NCBI RefSeq assembly: GCF_001614315.2
Contig: NZ_LVEG02000005.1
Span: forward strand, 62,001 to 126,000
DNA from: Halofilum ochraceum
GTDB taxonomy: Bacteria > Pseudomonadota > Gammaproteobacteria > XJ16 > Halofilaceae
Length of the DNA: 64,000 nucleotides
Reading direction: 5' to 3'
The translations under genes were made by a program, and so were the position numbers. Shown in pieces: positions 19,906-29,258 of this stretch (the first letter of the stretch is position 1; each line of letters begins with the position of its first letter). The notes beneath the pieces were generated by a model. It had not been told where the DNA came from. It searched no databases and saw nothing but the letters and a program-made list of their open reading frames with translations.

Positions 19906-20142
19906 ATGAGCAGTGTTGAAGAACGCGTCAAGAAGATCGTCGTCGAGCAACTCGGCGTCAAAGAAGAAGAAGTGACCAATGCCGCCTCGTTCGTCGATGA
20001 TCTGGGCGCGGATTCGCTCGACACCGTCGAGCTGGTCATGGCACTCGAGGAAGAGTTCGAGTGCGAAATCCCGGACGAGGAAGCCGAGAAGATCACGACC
20101 GTCCAGCAGGCGATCGATTACATCAACAACAATCTCGGCTGA
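19906..20142 (+). CDS. acpP: Acyl carrier protein
   Basis: AcpP, 78 residues, very acidic four-helix carrier. The phosphopantetheine Ser is in [14 protein letters not shown], and the tail ends DYINNNL. The start has CGGAGGACC about 8 bases upstream. It lies in the fab cluster between fabG and fabF, with a 181-base gap before it that probably carries its own promoter. Confidence 0.98.
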   Translation: MSSVEERVKKIVVEQLGVKEEEVTNAASFVDDLGADSLDTVELVMALEEEFECEIPDEEAEKITTVQQAIDYINNNLG

Positions 20143-20299
20143 ACGGGCCTGACGACGGCCGGCCGGCTGATCCCTTCGCGATGCAGCATGGATCACGAAG
20201 GGGCTGCCGGGCGGCCGGACGGGATGTTTCGCCGGTCCGGGCTCGGGGTTCTGCCTGAAGGGCAGCCGGCGGCGTCAGAGTTCTGCCGGAACGCAGGGG

Positions 20300-21547
20300 A
20301 TGAGCACCTTGAGCAAAAGGCGCGTAGTGGTTACCGGACTCGGCGCGGTGTCGCCGGTGGGCAACACCGTCGAGACTTCGTGGGAATCCATCCTGGCGGG
20401 TCGTTCCGGGGCCGCACCGATATCATCGTTCGATGTATCGTCCTACAGTGTCCGGTTCTCGGCGTCGGTGAAGGACTTCGACGTCTCCGAATACCTGTCC
20501 CCGAAGGACGCGCGGAAGATGGGGCTGTTCATCCACTACGGGATGGCGGCCGGTATTCAGGCGATCCAGGACGCGGGTATCGAGGTGACCGACGAGAACC
20601 GGGATCGGATCGGTGTTTCGATCGGTTCCGGCATCGGCGGGCTGCCCGAGATCGAACATTCGGTCGACGTCCTGCAGGAGGGCGGTCCGCGCAAGCTGTC
20701 ACCGTTCTTCGTGCCTGCCACGATCATCAACATGATCTCCGGCAATCTGTCCATCCGCTACGGGTTCCAGGGGCCGAACATCTCCATCGTGACGGCGTGC
20801 ACGACCGGCACGCATAATATCGGCGATGCCGCACGTTTCATCGAATACGGTGATGCCGATGTCATGATCGCCGGCGGTGCGGAAAATGCCACCTCACCGC
20901 TGGGGCTCGCGGGCTTCGCCGCCGCGCGCGCCCTGTCGACCCGCAACGATGACCCGGAGCATGCGAGTCGCCCGTGGGATCGCGGCCGCGACGGGTTCGT
21001 GCTGGGCGACGGCGCGGGTGTCCTCGTGCTTGAGGAGTACGAGCACGCGAAGGCGCGCGGTGCACGGATTTACGCGGAGGTCTCCGGCTACGGCATGAGC
21101 GCCGACGCGCATCACATGACCCAGCCGGCCGCCAATGGTGATGGGGCGTATCGTTGCATGCGCAACGCACTGGTCAACGCCGGCATGAATCCGGATCAGG
21201 TCGATTACGTGAACGCGCACGGGACCTCGACCCAGGTCGGTGATGTCGCCGAGGTTCAGGCGCTGAAGAGCGTATTCGGTGATCATGCGGCGGCACTTGC
21301 GGTCAGTTCCACCAAGTCCATGACCGGACACCTCCTCGGTGCCGCCGGTGGTCTGGAGGCGGTCTTCTCAATCCTGGCGATCCGCGATCAGGTCGCACCG
21401 CCGACGATCAACCTCGACGACCCGGACGAGGGCTGCGATCTCGATTTCGTGCCCCATGAGGCGCGATCGATGAAGATCGGCAGCGTGCTCTCGAACTCGT
21501 TCGGATTCGGCGGGACCAACGGCACGCTGGTGTTCCGTCAGGTCTGA
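20300..21547 (+). CDS. fabF: 3-oxoacyl-ACP synthase II
   Basis: FabF, 415 residues, condenses acyl-ACP with malonyl-ACP. The catalytic Cys is in [11 protein letters not shown], the two catalytic His residues are in [11 protein letters not shown] and [13 protein letters not shown], and GFGGTNGTL is at the C-terminus. The ATG has AGGGG just before it; a TTG three codons later is possible but less likely. It precedes pabC by 23 bases. Confidence 0.97.
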   Translation: MSTLSKRRVVVTGLGAVSPVGNTVETSWESILAGRSGAAPISSFDVSSYSVRFSASVKDFDVSEYLSPKDARKMGLFIHYGMAAGIQAIQDAGIEVTDENRDRIGVSIGSGIGGLPEIEHSVDVLQEGGPRKLSPFFVPATIINMISGNLSIRYGFQGPNISIVTACTTGTHNIGDAARFIEYGDADVMIAGGAENATSPLGLAGFAAARALSTRNDDPEHASRPWDRGRDGFVLGDGAGVLVLEEYEHAKARGARIYAEVSGYGMSADAHHMTQPAANGDGAYRCMRNALVNAGMNPDQVDYVNAHGTSTQVGDVAEVQALKSVFGDHAAALAVSSTKSMTGHLLGAAGGLEAVFSILAIRDQVAPPTINLDDPDEGCDLDFVPHEARSMKIGSVLSNSFGFGGTNGTLVFRQV

Positions 21548-21570
21548 CGGCGCGCGGTGCCGCACCGCCC

Positions 21571-22401
21571 TTGAGCTCTCCAGACACCCCCCGGATCCTT
21601 GTCAACGGCAGGGAAGGCGTATCGGTCGACGTGACCGATCGCGGCTTTGCGCTGGGGGATGGGCTGTTCGAAACCATTGCCGTCAGGGATGGGGCGCCGC
21701 GGTTCTGGCAGGCGCACGCGGATCGCCTGCTGGATGGATGCCGGCGACTGTCCATTCCGGCTCCATCGATAGACGGACTCGCGCATGAACTGGAACGCGT
21801 CAGGGGGGATGCGCCATCGGGTACGGCCCGCATCACGATTACCCGCGGACCCGGTCCGCGCGGTTATGCGCCGCCGCCTGAACCGACCCCGACACGCGTC
21901 GTAGGGTTCTATCCAGCGGCGACTGCAGCCGCACGCAAGCCACGGTTTACGCTGCGCTGGTGCCATACACGCCTGGCATTACAGCCGGCGCTTGCGGGCC
22001 TCAAGCACCTCAACCGCCTTGAACAGGTGCTCGCACGGGCCGAGTGGACCGATCCGGCGATCGATGAGGGCATCATGCTGGCCACGGATGGACGCGTGGT
22101 GGAGTGCGTGATGTCGAACCTGTTCCTCGTAAAAGATCATACGCTCGTTACGCCGGCCCTTGATGAATGTGGTGTCAGCGGGGTCATGCGTCGACAGGTC
22201 CTGGAGACGGCCGGGCGCGAAGGGATCGAAATCCAGGTGCGACGGGTGGAGCCGGATGAGGTGAAGCGGTCTACCGCGGTTTTTGTCACCAACGCGGTGC
22301 GCGGGATTGTGACAGTCGAGCGGATCGATGATCTGCAGTACAGTGCGGACGAACCGGTCGTGCGCCATCTGAGGGATTGTCTGGAGGCGGTTGATGGCTA
22401 G
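21571..22401 (+). CDS. pabC: Aminodeoxychorismate lyase (class IV aminotransferase fold)
   Basis: PabC, 276 residues, makes p-aminobenzoate and pyruvate from aminodeoxychorismate for folate synthesis, using PLP. Visible are RGFALGDGLFETI near residue 25, the PLP Lys in LKHLNRLEQVLAR, and the phosphate-binding GVSGVMRRQVL. The only reasonable start in frame is TTG at 21571. The end overlaps the mltG start (ATGGCTAG). The position between fabF and mltG is the conserved gammaproteobacterial one. Confidence 0.93.
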   Translation: MSSPDTPRILVNGREGVSVDVTDRGFALGDGLFETIAVRDGAPRFWQAHADRLLDGCRRLSIPAPSIDGLAHELERVRGDAPSGTARITITRGPGPRGYAPPPEPTPTRVVGFYPAATAAARKPRFTLRWCHTRLALQPALAGLKHLNRLEQVLARAEWTDPAIDEGIMLATDGRVVECVMSNLFLVKDHTLVTPALDECGVSGVMRRQVLETAGREGIEIQVRRVEPDEVKRSTAVFVTNAVRGIVTVERIDDLQYSADEPVVRHLRDCLEAVDG

Positions 22402-23461
22402 ACGTCGCAGGAAGACCTGGCTGGCGGGATTGTTCGTGTTGGTGGTTTCCGTTGGCGGCGGCGTAACGGCGGCCGACTTTTTCCGGTTCCTGCACAGCCC
22501 GGTCAATCTCGATCCCGATGCGGAACTCGTGTTCATGATTGATCCTGGTACGCCCGTCCGGCGGATCGCGGAACGTCTTGCGGCGCGTGATGTGATCGAT
22601 CGCCCGTTGTATTTCCGGGCGACCGCGCGTTTCACCGGCGATGCCCGGCGGATCCAGGCCGGTGAGTATGTGCTTGAACCTGGCACCACCCCGTACCGGA
22701 TGCTGGAAAAATTCGTACGGGGAGACGTGAAGCAGTATCGATTGGCCGTGATCCCGGGCTGGACCTTCGATGAGGTGCTGGCGGCGCTGGAGAAGCATGA
22801 CGCCATCGCGCATACGCTGGAGGGCCTGTCGCCGGAGGAGATCATGGCGGAACTGGGCTATCCCGAGCAGCACCCCGAGGGCCGGTTTTTTCCGGACACC
22901 TATCAGTTTCCGCGCGGACGCAAGGACCGCGAGCTGCTCGCGCGGGCCTATGAGCGGATGGAGAAAGTACTTGCCGAGGAGTGGAAGGATCGCACCGAGG
23001 GGCTGCCACTGGAGAGCCCCTACGAGGCACTGATCCTGGCCTCGATCGTGGAACGCGAGACGGGTGTGCCGGAAGAACGCGCCCGGATCGCGGGCGTGTT
23101 CGTGGAACGCCTGGAGCGCGGCATGCGCCTGCAGACGGACCCGACGGTGATCTACGGCATGGGGGATGAATACGAGGGCGACATCCGTTATCGCGATCTG
23201 CGTGAAGACACGCCGTACAATACCTATACGCGCAGCGGGCTGACGCCCACGCCGATCGCGATGCCCTCCCGTGCGGCCATCCACGCCGCTCTTCATCCCG
23301 ACCGCCGTGGGGATCTTTACTTCGTTTCCACCGGTGATGGCCGCCACGTCTTCTCCGAGACCCTGGAAGAGCACAACAAAGCAGTCGTGAAGTACCAGCT
23401 CGACGGCGATGCCTCGCGTCTGCGCGGGAACAATCAGGGCGATGGGGCCGGGGACGAATGA
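22394..23461 (+). CDS. mltG: Endolytic peptidoglycan transglycosylase MltG
   Basis: MltG (YceG), 355 residues, cuts nascent glycan strands at the inner membrane. It has one N-terminal membrane span (about residues 8-28), a LysM-like region (PGTPVRRIAERLAARDVI), the catalytic Glu in SIVERETGVPEER, and the conserved TYTRSGLTPTPIAMP block. ATG 22394 is preceded by GGAGG and overlaps the pabC stop. Confidence 0.95.
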   Translation: MARRRRKTWLAGLFVLVVSVGGGVTAADFFRFLHSPVNLDPDAELVFMIDPGTPVRRIAERLAARDVIDRPLYFRATARFTGDARRIQAGEYVLEPGTTPYRMLEKFVRGDVKQYRLAVIPGWTFDEVLAALEKHDAIAHTLEGLSPEEIMAELGYPEQHPEGRFFPDTYQFPRGRKDRELLARAYERMEKVLAEEWKDRTEGLPLESPYEALILASIVERETGVPEERARIAGVFVERLERGMRLQTDPTVIYGMGDEYEGDIRYRDLREDTPYNTYTRSGLTPTPIAMPSRAAIHAALHPDRRGDLYFVSTGDGRHVFSETLEEHNKAVVKYQLDGDASRLRGNNQGDGAGDE

Positions 23462-23504
23462 GGCGCTGCTCGCGGGAACCGATCACCGCGTACTGGAATG
23501 TATC

Positions 23505-24128
23505 GTGAACGCCGACAAGCGATTTATCACGCTGGAAGGGATCGAGGGCGTCGGGAAGTCGACCCATGTCGACGCGGTGGTCGAAGCACTTCGCGGGCAA
23601 GGGGAGGCCGCAGTGCGTACCCGGGAGCCGGGTGGCTCCCCGGTCGCCGACCGGATCCGTTCGCTGCTGCTCGATCCGGATGGTGACGCACCACTGGCCG
23701 AGACGGAACTGCTGCTGTTGTTCGCGGCCCGCTCGGAACACCTCGCGCGCGTGATCCAGCCGGCGCTGGATGCCGGCCAATACGTGGTCTGTGACCGCTT
23801 TACCGATGCCACCTATGCCTACCAGGGAGGTGGACGGGGTTTGTCGTCCGCGCGCATCGGCGTGCTCGAGGCCTGGGTGCAGGGCGACCTGCGCCCCGGC
23901 CGCACGATACTGCTCGATGCGCCGGTGCCGGTGGCGCTGGAACGCGCCCGCGGCCGCGGCGCGGCCGACCGCTTCGAGCGCGAAACGGGGGCGTTCTTCG
24001 AGCGCGCGCGGGAAGTCTACCTGCAGCGGGCACAGGACGACCCCGATCGTTTCCGCGTCATCGATGCCACTGGCCCGGTGGAACAGGTTCGCGAGCAGGT
24101 GGTGGCCGCGCTGCTGGAGGACCTGTGA
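23505..24128 (+). CDS. tmk: Thymidylate kinase
   Basis: Tmk, 207 residues from GTG 23505, phosphorylates dTMP. The P-loop is EGIEGVGKST, the DRF motif is in CDRFTDATYAYQGGGRG, and the LID has RGRGAADRFERE. The upstream in-frame ATGs (23409, 23442) would add sequence not normally present and overlap mltG. GGAATG precedes the GTG, and the resulting length fits the family (~210). Confidence 0.93.
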   Translation: MNADKRFITLEGIEGVGKSTHVDAVVEALRGQGEAAVRTREPGGSPVADRIRSLLLDPDGDAPLAETELLLLFAARSEHLARVIQPALDAGQYVVCDRFTDATYAYQGGGRGLSSARIGVLEAWVQGDLRPGRTILLDAPVPVALERARGRGAADRFERETGAFFERAREVYLQRAQDDPDRFRVIDATGPVEQVREQVVAALLEDL

Positions 24129-25108
24129 GCGCTCTGGCCGTCGCGCCATGGCAGGCCGCGCGCTGGGAGCGCGTGCAGGGCCTGCGCAGCGCGGGCCGGT
24201 TACCGCACGCGCTGCTGATCAGCGGGCCCGGCGGCACCGGTGAAGGCCTGTTCGCGGATGCCCTGATGCAGGCCCTTTTGTGTACATCGACATCCGCCGA
24301 AACGCCTTGCGGTACCTGCAGCGCATGTCGTGAGTACACGGCGGGTACCCATCCGGACGCGGTCCGGATCGAACCGGAAGAGGCGGGCAAGGCCATCGGG
24401 GTCGACCGGATCCGCGAACTCACGGGGCGTCTGAATCTCACCAGTGGCGGCCGTTCCAAGGTGGCCCGTATCGAGCCCGCCGAGTCGATGACCCTGGCCG
24501 CCGCGAACAGCCTCCTGAAAACCCTGGAAGAGCCGCCGGGCGACAGCGTGCTGCTGCTGGTCAGCGAGCGACCGGCACGGCTGCCGGCGACCGTGCGCAG
24601 CCGCTGTCAGCGGATCACCTTCGGTCTGCCCGACCGCGAGAGCGCGCTCAACTGGCTGCGGAGCCAGCCGGAAATGGAGCAGCCGGAATACTGGCTCGAC
24701 CGCGCGGGCGGCGCGCCGCTGCGGGCGCTGGAAATGGCCGCGGAAGGATTTGACGAGACGCCCCTGGTGTCGGCGCTGGTGCAGGCGCTGGGCGAAGGCC
24801 GGATCGAACGCGGCGCCATCGAGGCCGGGAGCGCGCATCCCCTGGCGCGGAGTGTTCCCGTGCTGGCCACCGCCGTCGAGGACATGATCCGCCTGCGGTT
24901 CGCATCGGACCCGCCATTGCGCATGCCGCTGGAGCGTGAGCGCTTGGGCAGGGCCGCGTCGAAAGTGGACGTGCGCGCGCTGTTTGATTACCTTGATGAA
25001 CTGAGACGCTCGATTCCGGGGCCGAGCAGTGCGCTGCGGGCCGACATCCAGTGGCACGGACTGCTTGCCGATGCCGCGGAAACCGGTCGCGGCCGATACA
25101 ACCGATAG
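24125..25108 (+). CDS. holB: DNA polymerase III subunit delta-prime
   Basis: HolB, 327 residues, part of the clamp loader. It has an AAA+ core with the degenerate P-loop ISGPGGTGEG, a zinc-binding block (TPCGTCSACREY), the SRC motif (VRSRCQRITF) and sensor region NSLLKTLEEPPG. The GTG start overlaps the tmk stop (GTGA). Gene order tmk-holB-pilZ is conserved in gammaproteobacteria. Confidence 0.95.
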   Translation: MSALAVAPWQAARWERVQGLRSAGRLPHALLISGPGGTGEGLFADALMQALLCTSTSAETPCGTCSACREYTAGTHPDAVRIEPEEAGKAIGVDRIRELTGRLNLTSGGRSKVARIEPAESMTLAAANSLLKTLEEPPGDSVLLLVSERPARLPATVRSRCQRITFGLPDRESALNWLRSQPEMEQPEYWLDRAGGAPLRALEMAAEGFDETPLVSALVQALGEGRIERGAIEAGSAHPLARSVPVLATAVEDMIRLRFASDPPLRMPLERERLGRAASKVDVRALFDYLDELRRSIPGPSSALRADIQWHGLLADAAETGRGRYNR

Positions 25109-25120
25109 ACGGGGGAGCCG

Positions 25121-25480
25121 ATGGCAGCACAGCAGGGCGGCGGTGGTCGTCAGGGCATCATGTCCCTGACCATCAAGGACAAGGGCGCGCTTTATGCGGC
25201 CTATATGCCGTTCGTGAAGAACGGCGGCCTGTTCATCCCGACCAACAAGTCCTACAGCTTCGGCGACGAGGTCTTCATGCTGCTTACGCTCATGGATGAC
25301 AAAGAGCGCCTGCCGGTCGCCGGCAAGATCATCTGGATCACGCCGCAGGGGGCACAGGGGAACAAGACCGTCGGCATCGGCGTCCAGTTCTCCGACCAGG
25401 ACAACGGCGCCACCCGCAAAAAGATCGAAACCTACCTCGCCGGCGCCCTCAACGCCGACCGCCCGACGCATACCATGTAG
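25121..25480 (+). CDS. pilZ: Type IV pilus PilZ-domain protein
   Basis: A 119-residue PilZ protein of the type that accompanies holB. It contains NGGLFIPTNKSYSFGDEV, PVAGKIIWITPQGAQG and GIGVQF. This class usually lacks the arginine-rich c-di-GMP motif and acts in type IV pilus assembly; I see no RxxxR here. GGGGGAG precedes the ATG. It is the last gene of the plus-strand run before the repeat complex. Confidence 0.92.
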   Translation: MAAQQGGGGRQGIMSLTIKDKGALYAAYMPFVKNGGLFIPTNKSYSFGDEVFMLLTLMDDKERLPVAGKIIWITPQGAQGNKTVGIGVQFSDQDNGATRKKIETYLAGALNADRPTHTM

Positions 25481-25510
25481 TGGTTCGTGTCGTTGGGTGG
25501 AATGCGTTGT

Positions 25511-25845
25511 AGAACCACGAATGAACACGAATAAACACGAATGGTTCTTGGGGTAACCAACGCCCTGTGGAGCTTCGCTGTCCGGGTGTGTGGGCGTTGA
25601 AACGGTATTAAAGAACCACAGATGGACACAGATAAAACCGTTTCTATTCAGACCGCCGGGGCCGAATAAACGACTCGATCTCCCGATTCACTCGGGTTCG
25701 CCGTATTCGCCTTTATCTGTGTCCATCTGTGTTCATCTGTGGTTCAAAATCAGCGCTGGATGCTGCAACGAAACATCAGCGAGCTCCAAATGCGGTTGGT
25801 TACCCCAAGAACCATTCGTGTTCATTCGTGTTCATTCGTGGTTCC
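25511..25845. repeat. Nested decamer inverted-repeat complex between convergent genes
   Basis: This fills the gene-free stretch 25481-25867. The outer left arm (25511-25561) has three ~10-base units ending ACGAAT, then GGTTCTTGGGGTAACCAAC. The outer right arm (25796-25845) is its near-perfect reverse complement, with ATTCGTGTTC units. The inner left arm (25611-25638) has units of the type CACAGATGGA, and the inner right arm (25712-25745) has TTTATCTGTG, TCCATCTGTG and TTCATCTGTG. The two pairs differ in sequence but share layout: both open with GAACCAC and both have 10-base periodicity. There is no coding sequence. It may act as a bidirectional terminator or a mobile repeat. Confidence 0.85.
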
Positions 25846-25867
25846 GGTTTTAAAGCCCAGCGACCAG

Positions 25868-27835
25868 CTACCCACCTTGACCGGAATGCTGTTCCCGATA
25901 GTGCAGCGGCCCGCCGGTGAAGGGTGCGAAGCCGGTGCCGAAGATGGTGCCGGCGTCGACCAGGTCGCCGTCGGCGACGATCCCCTCGTCGCGGGCGCGC
26001 TCGGCCTCGTCGAGGAGGGGTTCGATCAGGTCCTTGCCGAGGCGATCCAGTTCGGCTGAATCCAGCGAGATGCGGCCACGATCCGGTTTGCCTTTCTTGT
26101 CGTAGACGTAGAAGCCACGGCCGCTCTTGCGACCGAGGGTGCCGCCGTCGACCATGGAACGCATCGAGGCCGGCACTTCCAGTCCCAGTGGTTCGGCCAT
26201 CACGTCGACGGCGGCCACGCAGACGTCGAGGCCGACCGAATCCGCCAATTCGAGTGGGCCCATGGGCATGCCGAAGCGTTTGGCCGCCTCATCCAGCGAT
26301 TCACGCTGCGTACCGCGCGCATACAGCGTCGCCGCCTTGATCATGTAGGGCATCAGGACCCGGTTCACGAGGAACCCGGGGGCGCTCTTCACGCGCAGCG
26401 GGAGCTTGTCGGCGCTCGCGATCAGCGCCTGCCCGCGGTCCAGATTCGTGCTGTCGCTCTGGGTGCCCGCGACGATCTCGACCAGCGGCATCTTGGCCAC
26501 CGGGTTGAAGAAATGCAGACCGATCAGCCGGCCGGGCTGCTGCAGGCCCTCGGCCAGTTGCTCGAGCGGCAGACTGGACGTATTGGTGGCCAGGATCGCG
26601 TCCTCGCGCATACGTGGCTCGAGTTCCCGATAGAGCCCCTGCTTGGCATCGAGATCCTCGATGATCGCCTCGATGATGATATCGGCACCTTCGACACCTC
26701 GGTTGCGCGGATCCGGAGTGAGGCAGTCGAGTGCGGCGGTCACCCGCTCAGGACGTTTCAGGCGCTTCTGGAACAGGGAGCGGGCGCGTTTGAGGGTCGA
26801 AGCAATCGCCTTGTCGCGTTCGTCGAAGAGCGTTACCCGGCAACCGTTCAGCGCGAGCCAGGCAGCGATGTCACCACCCATGGTCCCGGCACCGATGACA
26901 TGGACCCGCCGGGGGACCGCGACATCGCTCGAACGGGCCTCACGCTTGAGTCGATCCTGCAGCAGGAAGACGCGGATCAGGTTACCGGCCGTGGGCCCTT
27001 CGATCAGGCGCGTCAGCGAGGTCCGTTCCGCCTTGATGCGGCGTGGGGCGGAGTCACCGCCGTGGCGGGCCCAGAGATCCAGCATCGCGTACGGTGCCGG
27101 GTAGTGTTCGGGACGGGCGCGCTGTTTGACCTGGCGCTGCATGATCGGTTTCAGCGCATAGCGGCCGGGCAGGCTGCCCGCGAGGCGCTGCCACCATTTG
27201 GGGCGATGCCGGCCCGGGTCCCGTCGGATCAGATCGCGCGTCGCATCAACGAGCTGCCACGGCGAGAGCGCGAAATCCACGAGCCCCATGCGCTGCGCTG
27301 CCCGGCCTTCCAGTGTCCGCCCGGACAGCATGAGATCGAGCGCGCCCGGGGCGCCGATCAGATCGGGCAGGCGCACGGTGCCGCCGAAGCCGGGGTGGAT
27401 GCCCAGCCGGACCTCTGGCAGGCCCAGGCGCGTGGCCGGATCGCGGTCTGCGACCCGGTAACGGCAGGCGAGCGCCAGTTCGAGACCGCCGCCCAGGCAG
27501 AAGCCGCGGATCAGTGCGACGGTCGGAGCCGTCATCGCCTCGATCCGGTCCATTACGCGCTGGCCCCGTTCGATCAGGGCGTCCGCTTCGGCGGCGTTGC
27601 TGATCGCCCCGAGTTCCTGCACGTTGGCGCCGGCGATGAAGCCCGACTTGGCGGACTGGAACACGATGCCTTTCGGCCGTTCACCGCTGTCGAGATCGTC
27701 GAGCGCGGCCTCCAGTTCCGTAAGAACCTCGGTCGAGAGCGAATTGGCGGCCTCACCCTTAACGTCGAGTGTCACCCATGCGATGCCGTCGGCATCGCGC
27801 TCGATCGTGCAATGCTGCAGTTTCGTGCCGCTCAT
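25868..27835 (-). CDS. Fatty-acid oxidation alpha subunit (enoyl-CoA hydratase / 3-hydroxyacyl-CoA dehydrogenase)
   Basis: A 655-residue FadB/FadJ-type bifunctional enzyme, shorter than the usual 710-730. The N-terminal hydratase half has the oxyanion block GFCLGGGLELALACRYRVA and the catalytic Glu region LPEVRLGIHPGFGG. The dehydrogenase half starts near residue 310 (VIGAGTMGGDIAAWLA), with the catalytic His in LHFFNPVAKMPLVEIV. The ATG at 27835 overlaps the upstream thiolase stop (ATGA) and has GGAGG 7 bases before it. With the thiolase it completes a beta-oxidation cycle. FadJ-like is more likely than FadB because the thiolase is long and FadI-like. Confidence 0.92.
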   Translation of the reverse strand: MSGTKLQHCTIERDADGIAWVTLDVKGEAANSLSTEVLTELEAALDDLDSGERPKGIVFQSAKSGFIAGANVQELGAISNAAEADALIERGQRVMDRIEAMTAPTVALIRGFCLGGGLELALACRYRVADRDPATRLGLPEVRLGIHPGFGGTVRLPDLIGAPGALDLMLSGRTLEGRAAQRMGLVDFALSPWQLVDATRDLIRRDPGRHRPKWWQRLAGSLPGRYALKPIMQRQVKQRARPEHYPAPYAMLDLWARHGGDSAPRRIKAERTSLTRLIEGPTAGNLIRVFLLQDRLKREARSSDVAVPRRVHVIGAGTMGGDIAAWLALNGCRVTLFDERDKAIASTLKRARSLFQKRLKRPERVTAALDCLTPDPRNRGVEGADIIIEAIIEDLDAKQGLYRELEPRMREDAILATNTSSLPLEQLAEGLQQPGRLIGLHFFNPVAKMPLVEIVAGTQSDSTNLDRGQALIASADKLPLRVKSAPGFLVNRVLMPYMIKAATLYARGTQRESLDEAAKRFGMPMGPLELADSVGLDVCVAAVDVMAEPLGLEVPASMRSMVDGGTLGRKSGRGFYVYDKKGKPDRGRISLDSAELDRLGKDLIEPLLDEAERARDEGIVADGDLVDAGTIFGTGFAPFTGGPLHYREQHSGQGG

Positions 27836-29157
27836 GCCGACGCCTCCGGATTCTCGATCAACATCGCACCGCCCTGGCCGCCGCCGATGCATTGCGTGGC
27901 CACGCCACGGCGCCCGCCGAAGCGACGCAGGACGTGCGCGAGGTGCAGGGTGATTCGGGCACCGCTGGTGCCCACCGGGTGCCCGAGGCTGATCCCGCCG
28001 CCGTCGACGTTGAGCCGTTCGGGATCCACATCGCCCCAGGGTTTCGATAGCCCGAGGTGTTCGCGGCAGTAACTGCGGTCACGCCACGCCGCTGTGCAGG
28101 CGAGCACCTGGGCGGCGAAGGCCTCGTTCAGTTCCCAGTAGTCGACACTGCCGAGCGCGAAGCGATGCCGTCGCAGCATCGGGGTGACGGCATGGACCGG
28201 GCCCAGCCCCATCTGGGCGGGATCGAGTCCGGCCCATTCGCTGTCGACGATCCGGGCGAGAACCGGCAGGCCGTGTTTCTCGACGGCCTCTTCCGAGGCG
28301 AGCATGACGGCGCAGGCCCCATCGGTCACCTGCGCGCTGTTACCCGCCGTGACCTTGCCGTACGGTTTTTCGAATACGGGCTTGAGCCGGGCAAGATCTT
28401 CAACGGTACTTTCGCGCCGAACGCCGTCGTCCATGTCGTACGCCCGACCGTCGAGACCATGCAACGGTTCCAGTTCGGTCAGCAGATCATCGTCCTGGGC
28501 CTGCGCGAGGCGTTGATGGCTGCGGCAGGCGTATTCATCCATCTCCGCGCGGGTGATGCCGAAGCGCCAGGCGATGTTCTCCGCTGTCTGGCCCATCGAC
28601 ATGCCGCTGACGGGGTCGGTCAGGCCTTTGAGCAGCGCGACCACGGGCTTGAGCATCCCCGGACGAAGCCGCCCGAGCTGTTTCGCTTTGGCAACGGGCG
28701 TCTTCGCCCGGTTGAAGTCGGCCAGCCATTCAACGAAACGGGGATCGAACAGCAGCGGCGCGTGGCTCATGGCCTCGGTACCGCCGGCGAGTACGAGTTC
28801 AGAACGCCCCGCCTGAATGTCATGCAGCCCACAATCGAGCGCCTGCATACCGGAGCCGCAGTTGCGCTGGACGCTCCAGGCGGGTACCCGGTGACCGCAA
28901 CCGAGGCGCAACGCAATAATCCGGGCGATATTGGCCTCGTCCGCAGCCGGGCCGGCGCATCCGAAAATGACCTGATCAAGGGCATCCGGCTCGAATGGCA
29001 TCCGCAGCAGTAGCTGGCGGCCAGCCGCTACGCCCAGGTCTGCCGCGCTGAAGGCATTGGGTTTGCCGCGGAATTTGAGGAATGGTGTGCGACTCCCATC
29101 GACGATATAGACGGGCCGCGTGGGGCTTTTGGGTGAGGCGTTTCCGGATCGAACCAA
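27832..29157 (-). CDS. Acetyl-CoA C-acyltransferase (thiolase, FadI-like)
   Basis: A thiolase of about 441 residues. The acyl-accepting Cys is in QRNCGSGMQALDCG; the C-terminal His and Cys are in GGGISLGHPVGTSGAR and ATQCIGGGQGGAM. The length is nearer FadI (~436) than FadA (~390). The TTG at 29157 is preferred because GAGGGAG lies 8 bases upstream; a GTG at 29184 in frame is the alternative. A TAGAAT -10 candidate sits at 29210-29205. It is translationally coupled to the alpha subunit. Confidence 0.92.
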   Translation of the reverse strand: MVRSGNASPKSPTRPVYIVDGSRTPFLKFRGKPNAFSAADLGVAAGRQLLLRMPFEPDALDQVIFGCAGPAADEANIARIIALRLGCGHRVPAWSVQRNCGSGMQALDCGLHDIQAGRSELVLAGGTEAMSHAPLLFDPRFVEWLADFNRAKTPVAKAKQLGRLRPGMLKPVVALLKGLTDPVSGMSMGQTAENIAWRFGITRAEMDEYACRSHQRLAQAQDDDLLTELEPLHGLDGRAYDMDDGVRRESTVEDLARLKPVFEKPYGKVTAGNSAQVTDGACAVMLASEEAVEKHGLPVLARIVDSEWAGLDPAQMGLGPVHAVTPMLRRHRFALGSVDYWELNEAFAAQVLACTAAWRDRSYCREHLGLSKPWGDVDPERLNVDGGGISLGHPVGTSGARITLHLAHVLRRFGGRRGVATQCIGGGQGGAMLIENPEASA

Positions 29158-29258
29158 GTACCGACTCCCTCGCGGCCTGACCACCGCTCATCGCAGGATG
29201 CTCGATTCTAGCAGCCCATCCCGTGTTCGCCATGGGCTTGTGCGGGCGACCGCATTGG

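Noticed and set aside
25511-25845. CRISPR-like array
   Set aside because: The 10-base units are adjacent without unique spacers, arranged as inverted arms, and no cas genes are near.
25868-29157. Insertion of a foreign beta-oxidation pair through the repeat complex
   Set aside because: The codon usage looks like the surroundings and no integrase, transposase or terminal repeats bracket the pair.
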